Shown: piece after piece, positions 8,543 to 18,612 of the stretch
Layout of the letters: each line of letters opens with the position of its first letter
Numbering within the stretch: the first letter of the stretch is position 1
From: Alphaproteobacteria bacterium
Lineage (GTDB): Bacteria > Pseudomonadota > Alphaproteobacteria > Micropepsales > Micropepsaceae
Reading direction: 5' to 3'
Length of the DNA: 64,000 bases
NCBI GenBank assembly: GCA_947467345.1
Contig: CANIHD010000008.1
Span: 1-64,000, forward strand
Notes under the pieces: generated by a model
The model's database searches: none
Told to the model about the DNA's origin: nothing
What the model saw: the letters and a program-made list of their open reading frames with translations, nothing else
Position numbers and translations under genes: made by a program

Positions 8543-10252
8543 TTAACCTCGCGCGATCAGCGGAACGCGGTGCGCAATGATGACGACTGCGAAGGAAACG
8601 ACGAGCAGTGTCAAGCCGAGCACCGCAATGGCGCCCAGATTTCCGCTCTCGTTGAGATCGTAAATGATCACCGACACCAGCTTGGTGTTGGCGATGGTGA
8701 GGAGAATCGTCGCCGATAGTTCACGGATGGTGCCGATGAAGACGAAGCACCACGCGGCAATCACGCTGGTCTTGAGGAGGGGCGCGGTGATGCGGCGCAA
8801 TGTGGTGAGGCGTGAGGCGCCGAGAATTCGGCTGGCTTCTTCCACCTCCGGATGCATGCCCGACAGCGATGAAGAAATCTGCTGATAGCCAGCCGGCATT
8901 TCGATGGTGATGAAGGCGATCAGCAAAATCCACAGCGTGCCGTAGAGCATCAGAACGGGATTGGCGTAGCTGAGAAAGAGGCCGACGCCGAGCACGATAC
9001 CCGGAATGGCCACAGGCGCGGTGGCGAGAAAGCCGAGGATAGAGGAGCCGGGAAAGGATTTGCGCACCACGAGATAGGAAATCACCACTACGAGAATCGT
9101 CACGATGCAGGCGGTGGAAATTCCGAGCACCAGCGTGTTCCAGATGGCGAGGCGCGTGGCATCAAATTCGAAAAAGACGAAATTGAAATTCTGCCAGGTC
9201 AGCGATGCAAACGAGAGCGGTTCGCCGATATTGGTTGTGACCGCCGCTTTCAGAAGCGCCGCGTAAGGGAAAACCACTGCCAGCGAGAGAATGAACGCCA
9301 CGAAGGCGAAGGCAGGCCATTTCCAAACGCCGAGATTTGTAATGCGCGCGCTGCCGCTCTTGCCGCCAATTACGGTGTAGCCCTTGCGGCCCAAAAACCA
9401 TTTCTGCCCGCGCAGCAGAATGACCGTGATGAGCAGCAGCGGCAGCGCTGCAGCAGCGGCTAGGCCGGGCTGCGGCGGGAATTGAAACAGGCTCCAGATT
9501 TTCGTGGTGATGACATGGAAGCCGGCTGGCAGCGCCAGAATGGCAGGCGTGCCGAACATGGTCAGCGCTTGCAAAACCGCGATCAGTGAACCCGCCAGCA
9601 TGGCAGGCATAACCATTGGGAGAACGATCTTGCGCAGTGTGGTGAGTTGGCTGGCGCCGAGAATGGCGGAGGCGTCTTCCAAATCCGACGGCACACGCTC
9701 AAGTGCGTTGGCGACCAACGTGAACACGTAGGGGAATGTATAACAGGCAATCGCGAATATGAGGCCCGGGAAGCTGTAGATGTTGACGAAGTAGGCGTCC
9801 GCCTCGAGCCCGAACAGCCAACGATAAATGCCGTTGATGATACCGCTATTGGGCGCCGCGAGAATTTCCCAGGCGATGGCGCCCAGAAACGGCGGCGTTA
9901 CGAACGATGCGGTGACCAGTATGCGCACACCGCTACGGCAGGGCAGGTCGGTGCGCGCGGCGAGCCAGGCCATGGGTGCCGCAATCGCGGTGGCGAGAAT
10001 TCCAACGCCCAATGCCATCAACAGCGCGAGCCCGAAGGCGCGCAGAATGGTGGGATCGGTAGCGAGAATAACGAAATTCTCGAAGGTCCATTCGCCTGCG
10101 TCGTTCTGCAGACTGTAAACCGCCAGCCAAAAAATCGGCAGAATCACCAGCACGCATAGCGCCAGCGCCAGCAATCCAAAGATGGGGCGCGAAAGATCGA
10201 TGCTGCGCCGGAGCCCGGCAGTTTCGGCGGCAGTTTCGGCGTTTAGGCTCAC
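8543..10252 (-). CDS. Fe3+-type ABC transporter permease (fused two-domain, FbpB-like)
   Basis: 569 aa, about 12 TM segments, two copies of an EAA-like loop (EDASAILGASQLTTLRKIVLPMVMP and [23 protein letters not shown]). Confidence 0.88.
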   Translation of the reverse strand: MSLNAETAAETAGLRRSIDLSRPIFGLLALALCVLVILPIFWLAVYSLQNDAGEWTFENFVILATDPTILRAFGLALLMALGVGILATAIAAPMAWLAARTDLPCRSGVRILVTASFVTPPFLGAIAWEILAAPNSGIINGIYRWLFGLEADAYFVNIYSFPGLIFAIACYTFPYVFTLVANALERVPSDLEDASAILGASQLTTLRKIVLPMVMPAMLAGSLIAVLQALTMFGTPAILALPAGFHVITTKIWSLFQFPPQPGLAAAAALPLLLITVILLRGQKWFLGRKGYTVIGGKSGSARITNLGVWKWPAFAFVAFILSLAVVFPYAALLKAAVTTNIGEPLSFASLTWQNFNFVFFEFDATRLAIWNTLVLGISTACIVTILVVVISYLVVRKSFPGSSILGFLATAPVAIPGIVLGVGLFLSYANPVLMLYGTLWILLIAFITIEMPAGYQQISSSLSGMHPEVEEASRILGASRLTTLRRITAPLLKTSVIAAWCFVFIGTIRELSATILLTIANTKLVSVIIYDLNESGNLGAIAVLGLTLLVVSFAVVIIAHRVPLIARG

Positions 10253-11298
10253 GTTCCGAAATATTGCTCATAGCGACGCTTGATCGTCGCGAGATTGGCT
10301 TCCAGCTCTTTGGTGTCGGAGCGGAGCAGTTTGATCTGCGACAATGGCGGGCGCCCAGAGTTATCCTTGACGCTCGGATGAAACGAACGCACGCCGCCAA
10401 AATCGGAATTCAGCTGCTGAGCTTCCAGTGCGAACATCCATGCATAAAAGAGCTTCGCCGCCTTGGGGTGAGCCGGGGTTTTGAAAATGGCGGCATTGCC
10501 GACAACGAGCGGCGTGCCTTCGGTGGCATAGACGATCTGCAGCGGAACACCCTTCTTCTGCTGCATCACGACGACATATTCATTGCCGTCAACTTGCACG
10601 GCACGTTCGCCCAGCGACAGCTTCTTCGGCGGATCTGTGGAGGATTGCACCTGCATGACGTTTTGCTGGCCGAGCTTGGCGAAATAATCCCAGGTCAACG
10701 CTTTGCTCAGTGTATGCGTGGCGGTCATGATCGTGCCGCTATAGCCGGGATGACCTTTGACGAGCTTGCCCTTCCATTTCGGCTGCAAGAGATCGGCAAA
10801 TGATTTGGGTGCATCCTGCGGCTGCACCAGGCGCTTGTTGTAAGCGATCACTGAGAGGTCGGCGCGGAAGGCTGCGAAGTAGCCTTCCGGATCGCGCATA
10901 TCCGCCGGCCACAGTCTCGCCATCTCAGCGGGCACGGCTTGCGACAGCCAGCCACGGCGCTTGAAATAGGTGAAATGCACGGCGTCGGAGGTATCGGCGA
11001 CATCGACATTGTGGATGCCGGTCAAATATTCCTGTCCTATGCGCTGGAACACGCGTTCTGAACCTGCCCGCTCCACGCGCACCTTCACGCCGTAGCGATC
11101 TTGGAACGCTTTCGCCAAATGCTCGGCGGCCACCAATTCCAGCGAGGTGTAATAGGTGACGGTGCCTTCCTTTTTCGCGGCGGCGATCAGCGCAGGCGTG
11201 ATTCCATAGGGCACAGGCGCGGCAGCATGCGCCGATCCGGCGATAAGCCCAGCCAGCAATGCCACTAGGGCAAAAAATCCACGCATGCGTTCCTCCAT
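10249..11298 (-). CDS. Extracellular solute-binding protein of the Fe3+-type ABC transporter
   Basis: Signal peptide; ALIAAAKKEGTVTYYTSLELVAAEHLAKAFQDRYGVKVRVERAGSERVFQRI. Overlaps the permease start by 4 nt. Confidence 0.88.
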   Translation of the reverse strand: MEERMRGFFALVALLAGLIAGSAHAAAPVPYGITPALIAAAKKEGTVTYYTSLELVAAEHLAKAFQDRYGVKVRVERAGSERVFQRIGQEYLTGIHNVDVADTSDAVHFTYFKRRGWLSQAVPAEMARLWPADMRDPEGYFAAFRADLSVIAYNKRLVQPQDAPKSFADLLQPKWKGKLVKGHPGYSGTIMTATHTLSKALTWDYFAKLGQQNVMQVQSSTDPPKKLSLGERAVQVDGNEYVVVMQQKKGVPLQIVYATEGTPLVVGNAAIFKTPAHPKAAKLFYAWMFALEAQQLNSDFGGVRSFHPSVKDNSGRPPLSQIKLLRSDTKELEANLATIKRRYEQYFGT

Positions 11299-11310
11299 TT
11301 AGGCCGGCGT

Positions 11311-12372
11311 CTAGCGCGCCAGTGCCCGGCAATGTTCCGGCGGAAAATATAGCCAGACTTGGCGTCCCGCCGGAATATCGACCGCGACATCCGAAACCAC
11401 GCGGACCGTCGCGCCCGTCTGTAGTCGTACCAGATAGTCGCGGTGCGACCCGAGATAAATCTGACGTTCCACCATGGCGGACGCGACGTTACTGGTAAAA
11501 TCCGGCTGGGTTTCACTCAGTTTCACGTCGTGGTGACGGATGGAGACTGCGGTTTCGCCCGAGGGCCCGAATTCACCGCTGCCGCATTGCAGAACCACGC
11601 CATCCGCACTCACATGATCGTTACCCGCGTTTGCCCCGCGAAAAATATTGGTGCCGCCGATGAAGCGGGCGACGAATTCGGACAACGGCCGTTTGTAAAT
11701 GTCTTCCGGTGAGCCGATCTGATCGATGGCGCCTTGGTTCATGACGACAATCACATCCGCCGTCGTCATCGCTTCGGTCTGATCATGCGTCACGTAGACG
11801 GTGGTGTAGCGATATTGATCGTGCAGGCTGCGAATTTCGAAGCGTATCTCCTCGCGCAGATTCGCGTCGAGATTCGAGAGCGGCTCGTCGAGAAGAAGAA
11901 TTTGCGGTTTGACCACCAGCGCACGCGCCAATGAAACGCGCTGCTGCTGCCCGCCGGAAAGTTCGCCCGGATAACGTTGCGCCAAAGCCCCAAGCTTGGT
12001 GACGTCGAGGATGGCGCCGACCTGCTTCGTGATGTCCGCCTCAGCCAGGCGGCGCAAACGCAGGCCATAGGCTACGTTTTCAAACACCGTCATATGCGGC
12101 CAGAGCGCATAGCTCTGGAAGATCATCGACATGTTGCGCCGCTCGGGCGGCTTGGCAGCGCCGGCCTTCGAAATGACGCGGCTACCAACGCGGATCTCGC
12201 CGCCATCGGGCACAGCGAAACCCGCGATTAGGCGCAATGTCGTGGTCTTGCCGCAGCCGGACGGCCCCAGGAGGCACACCAACTTGCCCTGGTCGATGGC
12301 GAGATTGACGCCATTCACCACCACGGCGGCGCCGTAGCGTTTGGTAAGATTGGCAAGCTCCAGGAACGCCAT
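11311..12372 (-). CDS. ABC transporter ATP-binding protein (FbpC/PotA-like)
   Basis: Walker A GPSGCGKTTTLR, signature LSGGQQQRVSLARALV, Walker B ILLLDEPLSNLD, C-terminal TOBE region. Confidence 0.92.
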   Translation of the reverse strand: MAFLELANLTKRYGAAVVVNGVNLAIDQGKLVCLLGPSGCGKTTTLRLIAGFAVPDGGEIRVGSRVISKAGAAKPPERRNMSMIFQSYALWPHMTVFENVAYGLRLRRLAEADITKQVGAILDVTKLGALAQRYPGELSGGQQQRVSLARALVVKPQILLLDEPLSNLDANLREEIRFEIRSLHDQYRYTTVYVTHDQTEAMTTADVIVVMNQGAIDQIGSPEDIYKRPLSEFVARFIGGTNIFRGANAGNDHVSADGVVLQCGSGEFGPSGETAVSIRHHDVKLSETQPDFTSNVASAMVERQIYLGSHRDYLVRLQTGATVRVVSDVAVDIPAGRQVWLYFPPEHCRALAR

Positions 12373-12615
12373 TCCGGCTCCAATAGTCTCGCGTTTGGAT
12401 TTCCCCACCACCCAGGTGGGCGGGCCGGTCTCGGACCCTTTAAAGCCTGAGCGGCGGCGGAGCTTAGAGCACAGGCTCCGCACATGGAACCGCCGCCGAG
12501 TGCCCTCTTATCGGGGCCTATGATGGAATGCCACACGGCTGGGATGGTGGTTTGGATTGTTGCGGCCCTCGGAACCCCGTTACAGTCTTAAGGATTGTCC
12601 GTCGTCGAGGTTTCC

Positions 12616-14517
12616 ATGCGCTCTTCCTTCCGGCTCGCCGGTCTTCTTTGTTGTGGATTGCTTCTTTCGACCTCTGCGGCCCAAGCGGCCGCGCCCCCGG
12701 CAGCCGCCCAAATTGGAAACACCCAAGACATGACCGCAATGTGGAATCTGACCGAGCTCTATCCGACAGCCGAGGCTTGGAACGACGCTTACGCCCGCAC
12801 CAAAGCGGACGCTGAGAAACTCGAAGCCTTCAAAGGCACGCTAGGGCAAAGCGCCGCTTCGATGCGAACCGCGCTCGACGCCATTTCGAATGTGCGCCGT
12901 TCGCTCTATCGCATCTACACCTATTCTAGCCTCAGGGCGGATGAGGATATCGGCATTGCCGAAAACCAAGAGCGCAAGCAAATGGCGGGCGCACTCTCCA
13001 CGCTGTTCGACGAAAAAACCTCTTGGGTGGCGCCGGAAATTCTAACGATCGGCGTAGCGAATGTGCGCGCCTTCCAGGCGCAGCAGCCCGAACTGGCACA
13101 ACGCTTCAATTTCATGCTCGACAACACGTTGCGCGCCGCGCCTCACACGTTGAGCTTGGAAGGCGAAGCCGTTTTGGCTGCGGCGGGCGATGTGCTGCGC
13201 CAACCAAACACGATCTACGATCAGTTTGCCAATTCCGAATTGCCGTATCCCACCATTACGCTTGCTGACGGCGCCTCCGTGCGGCTCGATCAAACCGCTT
13301 ACACGCGCTACCGCCAGGTCGCGAACCGCGACGACCGCAAGAAAGTGTTCGATGCATTCTGGGGTAAATGGAAAGAATTCGAAGGCACCAACGGCACCGT
13401 CCTCACCTCGAACACCATGGCGCATGTATTCACGGCGAAGGCGCGGGAATATCCGAATTCGCTGGCGCAGGCGCTGTTCCCGGACAACATGCCTGAGAGC
13501 GTCTATCGCGCGCTGGTGGCTCAGGCGAATGCCGGTCTGCCGGCGCTGCATCGCTATTTCCGTTTGCGCAAGGGCCTGCTCGGCATCGATGGCGATCTCG
13601 AATATTACGACATCTACCCCACGATGTTCCGCACCGGCGAGGCGCCGAAATTCACGCTCGCCGATTCCGAGCGCATCACGCTGGAAGCGCTGAAGCCCCT
13701 AGGCGAAGATTATCTCGCCATGCTGCGCACAGGCTTTGCCGGTAGTTGGACCAATGTCTATCCGAAGGATCGCAAAGCCTCAGGCGCCTATATGAATGGC
13801 TCGGCCTATGACGTGCATCCGTATTTGCTGCTCAATTACAACGAGAGTTACGATTCGCTGTCGACTTTCGCGCATGAATGGGGCCATGGGGTTCACACGC
13901 TGCTGACGACCAAAAACCAGCCGTTCGAGAAGTCGGATTATTCCACCTTCATCGCCGAGTCGGCGTCGATCGCGAACGAGATGCTGCTCAGTGATTACAT
14001 GGTCGCTAATGCGAAGACCAAAGAAGAGAAGCTGTTTTATCTGGGCGAAGGTTTGGAATCGATCCGCGGAACTTTTTTCCGTCAAACCATGTTTGCGGAG
14101 TTCGAGCTTTCCATTCACGAAGAGATCGAAGCGGGGCGGCCGCTTTCGGGCGAGCGACTGACGGAACTGTATTGCGGTCTCTTGCGCAAATATCACGGCG
14201 AAGCCGAAGGCGTGATGAAAATCAATCCGGCCTATTGCGTCGAATGGGCCTTCATTCCGCATTTCTATTATAATTTCTATGTCTACCAATACGCCACGTC
14301 GATGGCGGGCGCGGCGCAATTCACTGATGCGATGCATCGCGAAGGGCACCCAGCGGCGGAACGCTTCCTCACCATGTTGCGCGCCGGCGGTTCCGACTAT
14401 CCGTATGAAATCTACCGCCGCGCGGGAATCGATATGGCCACGGCCGCGCCCTATCAGGCTTTGGTGGCGCGCATGAACCGCATCATGGACGAAATCGAGA
14501 CGTTAGAGCGGCAATAA
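12616..14517 (+). CDS. pepF: Oligoendopeptidase F (M3 family metallopeptidase), secreted
   Basis: HEXXH zinc motif in STFAHEWGHGVHTLL; M3-like fold motifs; N-terminal signal peptide. Confidence 0.9.
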   Translation: MRSSFRLAGLLCCGLLLSTSAAQAAAPPAAAQIGNTQDMTAMWNLTELYPTAEAWNDAYARTKADAEKLEAFKGTLGQSAASMRTALDAISNVRRSLYRIYTYSSLRADEDIGIAENQERKQMAGALSTLFDEKTSWVAPEILTIGVANVRAFQAQQPELAQRFNFMLDNTLRAAPHTLSLEGEAVLAAAGDVLRQPNTIYDQFANSELPYPTITLADGASVRLDQTAYTRYRQVANRDDRKKVFDAFWGKWKEFEGTNGTVLTSNTMAHVFTAKAREYPNSLAQALFPDNMPESVYRALVAQANAGLPALHRYFRLRKGLLGIDGDLEYYDIYPTMFRTGEAPKFTLADSERITLEALKPLGEDYLAMLRTGFAGSWTNVYPKDRKASGAYMNGSAYDVHPYLLLNYNESYDSLSTFAHEWGHGVHTLLTTKNQPFEKSDYSTFIAESASIANEMLLSDYMVANAKTKEEKLFYLGEGLESIRGTFFRQTMFAEFELSIHEEIEAGRPLSGERLTELYCGLLRKYHGEAEGVMKINPAYCVEWAFIPHFYYNFYVYQYATSMAGAAQFTDAMHREGHPAAERFLTMLRAGGSDYPYEIYRRAGIDMATAAPYQALVARMNRIMDEIETLERQ

Positions 14518-14580
14518 AAGTCGACATCGACATGCGCGCAGCGCAAGACTGGCGTGTTATTGTTGGCCGCAAGGAGCCTT

Positions 14581-14967
14581 GTGAAAGCTGATCAGGAGCC
14601 AGCAAGCGTCGATGCGAAATCGCGCACGCGCGTTTTCTTGCCCGTAAGCGCATCGCGCAAAAGCGCGATTCGATCTGCGTGGTTGAACACGATCATCACA
14701 ACGACGCTGTTTTATATTCTCGTCCGTTATATCGGCTTCACGACGGCTTTCGTTCTGACCGGCCTGATGAGCCTCGTCTGGTACCTCGTGAACAGAACGG
14801 TGTTCCGCTGCCCATCCTGCACGACGTCGATGTTCGATTACGGCCGTCTACGTAATCGCGGCCCGCGCCTATGGGCCTGTTGGGCAGCTTGGTCTTGCTC
14901 GCAATGCGGAACCGATTTGGTCAAGCGTGAGAAGAAGGCCGAGCGTTCTACTGAATCCCATAAGTAA
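14581..14967 (+). CDS. Hypothetical TM protein with C-terminal Cys pairs (zinc-ribbon-like)
   Basis: GTG start preceded by AAGGAG; TM segments TTLFYILVRYIGFTTAFVLTGLMSLVWYLV; CPSC and CSQC pairs. Confidence 0.55.
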   Translation: MKADQEPASVDAKSRTRVFLPVSASRKSAIRSAWLNTIITTTLFYILVRYIGFTTAFVLTGLMSLVWYLVNRTVFRCPSCTTSMFDYGRLRNRGPRLWACWAAWSCSQCGTDLVKREKKAERSTESHK

Positions 14968-15670
14968 TCGTCACGCTGACTGAGACATTGCTTTCGCCCG
15001 CAGCGATCGTAACTTCGCGTGCTTGCGCCGCCATCATCATCATCGGGTGGGGCGGCTGATAACCGCCGCCGCTTTCCTGAATGCTGAGCACCGGCCCGAG
15101 CGTGATGCCGGCCGCTTCTGCCATGGTGCGCGCTTTGGCGACCGCGTCCCGCACCGCTTCGACGCGCGCGCGTTCCTCAAGCGGCTTCGGTTCGCGAAAG
15201 CCGAAGGAGATGCCGCCGAGCTGATTGGCGCCGCTGCGGACCAGTGCATCCAGCGTGGTTCCGAGATTGCGGAGATCGTCGACAATCACCGTCACCTGAT
15301 TTGAGACTTGATAGCCGATGATGCGTTGCGGCTGCGGTTCCGGTCGGTCGGGTACGAAGGGCGCGTATTGCGGCGAGACTGAGAAATTCGAGGTCTGGAT
15401 TTTCGCGTCCGGAATACCGGCGGCTTTTAGAGTCGCGAACACGCACTGCATCGCATCGTTGTTGGCATTGAGGGCTGCGGCGGCCGTCACCGCCTGCGAT
15501 GTGACGCCGGCCGAAACCTGCGCCTGATCGGGCGCTGCCGAAATGCGCCCCTCCCCTGTCGCCACCACCATGCGCTGAACGACGTTTCCGGCGGCAAAGG
15601 CTGGGGAGCTTCCCAACATGCAAAGCGCGGCGAGGCTTACGACGGGTAGAATGTGGGCCATACGGGTCAT
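14948..15670 (-). CDS. SIMPL domain (DUF541) periplasmic protein
   Basis: VVATGEGRISAAPDQAQVSAGVTSQA...YQVSNQVTVIVDDLRNLGTTLDALVRSGANQLGGISFGF. Confidence 0.88.
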   Translation of the reverse strand: MTRMAHILPVVSLAALCMLGSSPAFAAGNVVQRMVVATGEGRISAAPDQAQVSAGVTSQAVTAAAALNANNDAMQCVFATLKAAGIPDAKIQTSNFSVSPQYAPFVPDRPEPQPQRIIGYQVSNQVTVIVDDLRNLGTTLDALVRSGANQLGGISFGFREPKPLEERARVEAVRDAVAKARTMAEAAGITLGPVLSIQESGGGYQPPHPMMMMAAQAREVTIAAGESNVSVSVTITYGIQ

Positions 15671-15776
15671 GCGTAAATCTCCAAAACTCGGCCCACCATA
15701 CCATGACGATCTTGGCGTTTGTGCGGCGTTTGTTCGGCAGCTAGACTCCGGCGACTAGCAAACGCGAAGGCGGCCA

Positions 15777-16787
15777 ATGAAGATTACATGGACTCGGCGG
15801 ACGGTTCTGGCGGCAGCGGCTGCTGCACCGGCCATTGTGGCCACCCGCGCACGCGCCGCCGAATTCTCCTTCGCGCAATACCATAACCAGGCGGCGGACA
15901 CACCGCTGCATCGCAATCTCGTTTCTATGTGGGACGCGATAGCGCGCGAGAGCGGGGGGCGTGCAACCGCCCGCGTCTATCCTGAGAACAACGGTCTGCC
16001 GGGCGGCGATCAGGACGCGCTCAAGATGTTGCTGTCGGGTGAGATCGCGTTCTTCACTTTGATGGGCGGTATTCTGGGGCAGGTCAGTCCGGTTGCCGAA
16101 GCGCAGCAATTGCCCTTCGCATTTCGCTCGGCCGCTGACGCGCACAAGACCATGGATGGTGCTTTCGGTCGCCACATCGCCGAGGAATTGGCGCCGAAGA
16201 ATGTGCATCTCTTTCAGGTCTGCAGTTTCGACAACGGGATGCGCCAGGTCGCCTCAGTATCCCGCGTTCTTATCACGCCGAATGACTACGAAGGCGTGCG
16301 CATGCGCGTGCCCCCGGGGCAGGTGATCGCCGATACGTTCCGCGCGTTTGGCGCGGTGCCGGTTACGACCACCGCCAATCAGATTCTCGACGCGATGAAA
16401 ACGGGACGCGTGGATGCGCAGGAAAACCCGCTCGCGGTGATCGAAGGTTTCAAACTCTACGAAGCGACCAAACATATCAGCATGACCAATCATATCTGGT
16501 CGGGCTTCAATTTAATGGCGCATCGCCCGACATGGAACGGGCTCCCCGCTGATGTTCGCGCCATCATCGAACGCAATGTCGCGTCCTATGTGCGCCGCCA
16601 GCGTGACGAACAGGAGAGGTTCAACACCGGTTTGAAATCAACGCTTGCGGGGCGCGGCTGCGTGTTTCACGAGGTCGATCAAGCCGCGTTCCGCCGAAAG
16701 CTTACGGGCGTCTATGCGGCGTGGAAGGAAAAAATCGGCACGCGCGCGTGGGCGCTTCTCGAAGAAGATGTCGGGCGTTTGGGGTGA
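15777..16787 (+). CDS. TRAP transporter substrate-binding protein (DctP family), Tat-exported
   Basis: Twin-arginine signal TRRTVLAAAAAAPAIVA; DctP-like MRVPPGQVIADTFRAFGAVPVTTTANQILDAMKTGRVDAQENPL. Confidence 0.85.
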   Translation: MKITWTRRTVLAAAAAAPAIVATRARAAEFSFAQYHNQAADTPLHRNLVSMWDAIARESGGRATARVYPENNGLPGGDQDALKMLLSGEIAFFTLMGGILGQVSPVAEAQQLPFAFRSAADAHKTMDGAFGRHIAEELAPKNVHLFQVCSFDNGMRQVASVSRVLITPNDYEGVRMRVPPGQVIADTFRAFGAVPVTTTANQILDAMKTGRVDAQENPLAVIEGFKLYEATKHISMTNHIWSGFNLMAHRPTWNGLPADVRAIIERNVASYVRRQRDEQERFNTGLKSTLAGRGCVFHEVDQAAFRRKLTGVYAAWKEKIGTRAWALLEEDVGRLG

Positions 16788-16791
16788 GGCG

Positions 16792-17001
16792 TTACGCGGC
16801 CGGCTGCAGGCAGTGATCGCAGAGAAGCGCGGCGCCATCACTTAACGTCTTGGCCACGCGTTCGGCCTTCACCGCACTCGCAAACGGCCCGTGCCATTTG
16901 CCCTCTGTCTTCGCTGTGGCATCGGCGCAGGCCTGACAGGACGCCTCGTGTACCTGCACGATTTCACCCGCCCAGTTTTCGAGCACGTAATATTCACGCA
17001 T
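16792..17001 (-). CDS. Small (69 aa) protein with two CxxC motifs
   Basis: MREYYVLENWAGEIVQVHEASCQACADATAKTEG...ALLCDHCLQPAA. Confidence 0.5.
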   Translation of the reverse strand: MREYYVLENWAGEIVQVHEASCQACADATAKTEGKWHGPFASAVKAERVAKTLSDGAALLCDHCLQPAA

Positions 17002-17166
17002 CGAATACTCCCAATGCTGGACAATGGAATTGCCATTTGCGGGGCATTCAGGCGCTGCCTGTCCCGATTCCTGACAGGTTGCGATCCCAAACCCGCCACC
17101 TGGGCAGCGCGATGCAATGTCTCGGCCATGTGAAATTTGAGAGGCGGGGAGCGCCGAAGCCACGTC

Positions 17167-17355
17167 TTAATTTCCGGGGGGAAACTCTTTGCCCTCGGCG
17201 CCCGCCACCAGAAGCTCAATCAGGCGCCGTTTGTTGTGCCCGTCATCGCCTCCGAACAGCGCATCGCGCGCCACGCCGGCAAATACGTCTTCGCCCTTCA
17301 GCCAGCGTTTTTCGGCGTCGGGATTTTCCAACGCATGGATCGAGGCGCACGGCAT
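17167..17355 (-). pseudogene. Possible C-terminal fragment of a gene interrupted by the IS remnant
   Basis: SIHALENPDAEKRWLKGEDVFAGVARDALFGGDDGHNKRRLIELLVAGAEGKEFPPGN* reads like a protein tail and abuts the transposase remnant. Confidence 0.3.
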
Positions 17356-17727
17356 GAGCCACGTGCGCGGCGCTCCGCTCCATCCCCAGACACAAGGGAA
17401 GATTGAGCGCTGGCACCAGACCCTGAAGAGCCGCGTCCTCCTGGAGAATTACTTCCTGCCCGGTGACCTGGAGCAGCAGATCGAGGCGTTCATTGAGCAC
17501 TATAATCATCGGCGCTATCACGAGAGCCTGGAAAATGTAACGCCCGCGGATGCTTACTTCGGCAGAGCCACAGCCATCATCCAACGACGAGAAAGGATCA
17601 AGCGACAGACAATCGAACATAGACGCTTGCAACACCGCAAGCACGCCGCCTAACATCAACCCCAAGACGAGGCCCATGCTCCACTAATCCAGCCCATCTG
17701 CTGTGCCAAATGTTCTGACGACGGACA
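17340..17727 (+). mobile_element. IS3-family remnant: C-terminal transposase (OrfB) fragment plus probable right inverted repeat
   Basis: MSHVRGAPLHPQTQGKIERWHQTLKSRVLLENYFLPGDLEQQIEAFIEHYNHRRYHESLENVTPADAYFGR is an rve-type C-terminus. The remnant ends TGTGCCAAATGTTCTGACGACGGACA. Confidence 0.8.
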
Positions 17728-17838
17728 GGTGAGGTAATGTGCACGGGATGGCCTGCTAATCTTTCCGAGTCTCGTATATTGGAAGTTCATTCACGATAGT
17801 CCGCAAATGAAGGCCTTATATTAGGCGCCATCGGGGCG

Positions 17839-18135
17839 TTGATCGAACCGTCGCCGGAAGATCGAGATGCGATGCTCAAAGAATTCGAAGCCGTCGTATG
17901 GATTCCAAACTTCAGGATATTTGCGATACAGCTTGATGAAATTGAGATCGAAAATAAACATCTTGGCGACCCATACGTAATGGAAGGGGTCGGATGTGTT
18001 TGCCTCGACGACAGTTGCGATGACAAATGGCCCACACAGGCTCTTTGGGGGATGAACAGCGCCGGCAACCCTTATGAATGCTGGTTTATGCAGAAGCAGG
18101 AAACGGGCTGGCGTGTCCTCCCCTGGCAATACTGA
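17839..18135 (+). CDS. Hypothetical protein (98 aa)
   Basis: Plausible composition (MIEPSPEDRDAMLKEFEAVVWIPNFRIFAIQ...NPYECWFMQKQETGWRVLPWQY). An antisense ORF of similar length exists, so strand is not certain. Confidence 0.4.
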   Translation: MIEPSPEDRDAMLKEFEAVVWIPNFRIFAIQLDEIEIENKHLGDPYVMEGVGCVCLDDSCDDKWPTQALWGMNSAGNPYECWFMQKQETGWRVLPWQY

Positions 18136-18146
18136 GCAGAAACAAA

Positions 18147-18223
18147 TGGTGGGCCCGGCAGGACTCGAACCTGCGACCTAACCGTTATGAGCGGTCAGCT
18201 CTAACCAACTGAGCTACAGGCCC
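18147..18223 (-). tRNA. tRNA with CAT anticodon, probably tRNA-Ile2 (lysidine type)
   Basis: Minus strand GGGCCTGTAGCTCAGTTGGTTAGAGCTGACCGCTCATAACGGTTAGGTCGCAGGTTCGAGTCCTGCCGGGCCCACCA; loop CTCATAA and GGTCGC variable region resemble ileX-type tRNAs. Confidence 0.9.
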
Positions 18224-18341
18224 CAAGGCTGGTGGTAGCAGGAAATTCGCGCGCGGTGAAAGGGTGCCGCGCCCTCAAAAGTGATCGGACGGACCTTCGG
18301 CCCGCCTGCCTCGGGCAAGGCGGTCTTTCTTAAGCAAAGCA

Positions 18342-18582
18342 CTCATGGTTCGAGACGACCGCTCCTCATCGTGAGGAGCGCACCCACCTCTCCTTCGAGA
18401 CGTGACCGCGGACCGTTGGTCCACGGTTACCCTCAGGATGAGGTGGTTGGGCGTCTCGAACGACGCGGTCTCCTCACCAGGAGGATTGGACCTGCTGGTT
18501 CTTAGCCGGAGGGTACTCACATTTGGGTTTCATTTTCCTCATCCTGAGGAGCGCGCGACGCGCGCGTCTCGAAGGATGAAGG
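18342..18582. repeat. Intergenic hairpin repeat, copy B (degenerate and expanded)
   Basis: catggttcgagacgaccgctcctcatcgtgaggagcgc ... cctcatcctgaggagcgcgcgacgcgcgcgtctcgaaggatga. Confidence 0.7.
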
Positions 18583-18612
18583 CTCCCTGACGGATACGAG
18601 ACGTGAAAAAAG

